Part shown: positions 63,300 to 64,000 of the stretch, piece by piece
Layout: each line of letters begins with the position of its first letter
Numbering within the stretch: position 1 is the first letter of the stretch
Source: Candidatus Methanoliparum thermophilum
GTDB taxonomy: Archaea; Halobacteriota; Methanoliparia; Methanoliparales; Methanoliparaceae
Assembly (NCBI GenBank): GCA_004212075.1
Contig: RXIF01000002.1
Coordinates: 124,001-188,000 of the forward strand
Reading direction: 5' to 3'
DNA length: 64,000 nucleotides
Notes under the pieces: model-generated
What the model was told of the DNA's origin: nothing
Seen by the model: the letters and a program-made list of their open reading frames with translations, nothing else
Databases searched by the model: none
Translations under genes and position numbers: made by a program

Positions 63300-64000
63300 T
63301 TGGCAGAAAAGATCAAAGAAATAGGAGAGAAAGCTATTAAAGCGGATGTAGAAGAACTAAAGAAGATATTTCCTGATCTATTAGATACTATAAAAGACGC
63401 CGAAGTATCAGATTATATAAAAGTCCTTAAAGAATCTCCAGATCTTATAATAAGAGGAATACCTAAAGCAGGAGAGTTTATAAACAAAAGTAAACCGGAC
63501 GATGCACTTCCAGTCATAAGGGAGACGTTACCTCTTATATTTGACAAGGTTCAAAAGTACGGACTTGAGAAGTTTCTAACAGAAGTTCCCGATCTTGCAA
63601 AGATGATACCTGATATTTTCAGTAGTATGCAAAAACTTATGAAAGAGATTAATCCAGATAAACTAACAGAATTTGGACGAGATTTTGAAGATATCATGAA
63701 AAGCTTTTTCCCTTTAGTAAACGAAGGTTTTCCTATTGTTAAAAAGATTAACAAAGATATCGATGATATGTTTAATAAAATAAAAAGTGCAAAAGTAACA
63801 ACCGGTGTTAATCTGATAGATATGGGATGGGGATTCAGAATAAATTGGAATAATGGTGAGATAACACTCGATTCAAATACAGAATCTGATTTAACGTTAG
63901 AACTTCCTACTAAATCGTTATTTGATATGTTTGAGATAATGACAAGCGGTAGTTTATCTGCAGCACTGAAAGCGTTCACTACCGGAAAAATAAAGATAAA
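63300..64000 (+). CDS. SCP2-like protein 3, cut by window edge
   Basis: The frame is open from a TTG at 63300-63302, with AGAGGTAG upstream, to the window end (about 233 codons). LAEKIKEIGEKAIKADVEEL and following residues up to about 160 look helical; after that MGWGFRINWNNGEITLDSNT then LTLELPTKSLFDMFEIMTSG with SLSAALKAFTTGKIKI form an SCP2-like domain, the third in this region. The C-terminus lies outside the window. Confidence 0.65.
   Translation, partial: MAEKIKEIGEKAIKADVEELKKIFPDLLDTIKDAEVSDYIKVLKESPDLIIRGIPKAGEFINKSKPDDALPVIRETLPLIFDKVQKYGLEKFLTEVPDLAKMIPDIFSSMQKLMKEINPDKLTEFGRDFEDIMKSFFPLVNEGFPIVKKINKDIDDMFNKIKSAKVTTGVNLIDMGWGFRINWNNGEITLDSNTESDLTLELPTKSLFDMFEIMTSGSLSAALKAFTTGKIKI

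Overview
The window is a chromosomal segment of an AT-rich archaeon. Archaeal-type genes fill it: eukaryote-like ribosomal proteins L18e, L19e, L32e and S4e, RNA polymerase subunits D and N, RNase P component 1, Cbf5, Hel308, Cgi121, archaeal ProS, GatAB and the phosphopantothenate pathway ligase. A methanogenesis-marker-3-like gene and an AtwA (component A2)-like tandem ABC ATPase sit beside corrinoid and UroD-type methyltransferases. This suggests an archaeon with methyl-coenzyme M reductase-type metabolism (a methanogen or an alkane/methyl-compound oxidiser), but no mcr gene lies in the window, so this is an inference.

Layout. 1-9.3 kb is a defence island: a DUF262 gene and hsdS-hsdM of a type I restriction-modification system, a stretch of broken phage and restriction genes, and a HARE-HTH/nuclease gene with a small zinc protein. 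Three related sites of 70-89 bp punctuate the island. They have the architecture of integron attC sites, and no integrase is present. A Nudix gene follows. 9.4-30.0 kb is one long minus-strand superoperon of translation and transcription genes running from L3 to S2 and MEMO, containing three tRNA genes (Ser, Leu, Pro). Two protein genes, cbf5 and rpoD, have their stop codons inside the downstream tRNA gene. 30.3-37.6 kb holds a DUF364 gene and a plus-strand proS-gatA-gatB-topA cluster. 37.6-44.6 kb on the minus strand holds cgi121-hel308, a metal ABC transporter, a phosphopantothenate-pathway ligase, mevalonate kinase and tRNA-Gln. 44.6-51.6 kb is a mixed region: an old-yellow-enzyme-type reductase, a thioesterase, a displaced fragment of the L15 gene, a flavodoxin, a radical SAM protein, a LeuA/CimA-type synthase and a metallo-beta-lactamase-fold protein.

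51.6-64 kb is the metabolic accessory block: AtwA-like ATPase, two tandem UroD-type methyltransferases and a corrinoid protein on one strand; on the other strand three SCP2-like (sterol-carrier fold) proteins, a GlcD-type flavin oxidase and an HdrD/GlcF-type iron-sulfur protein. Together they could move methyl groups and electrons from a hydrophobic substrate; the substrate cannot be read from the sequence.

The most interesting observations are: attC-like sites around defence genes in an archaeon; a small twin-hairpin palindromic element in three copies with compensatory base changes, one copy inserted in frame within mevalonate kinase; protein genes ending inside tRNA genes; a near-identical fragment of the L15 gene about 28 kb from its parent; and the SCP2/GlcD/HdrD-like cluster.
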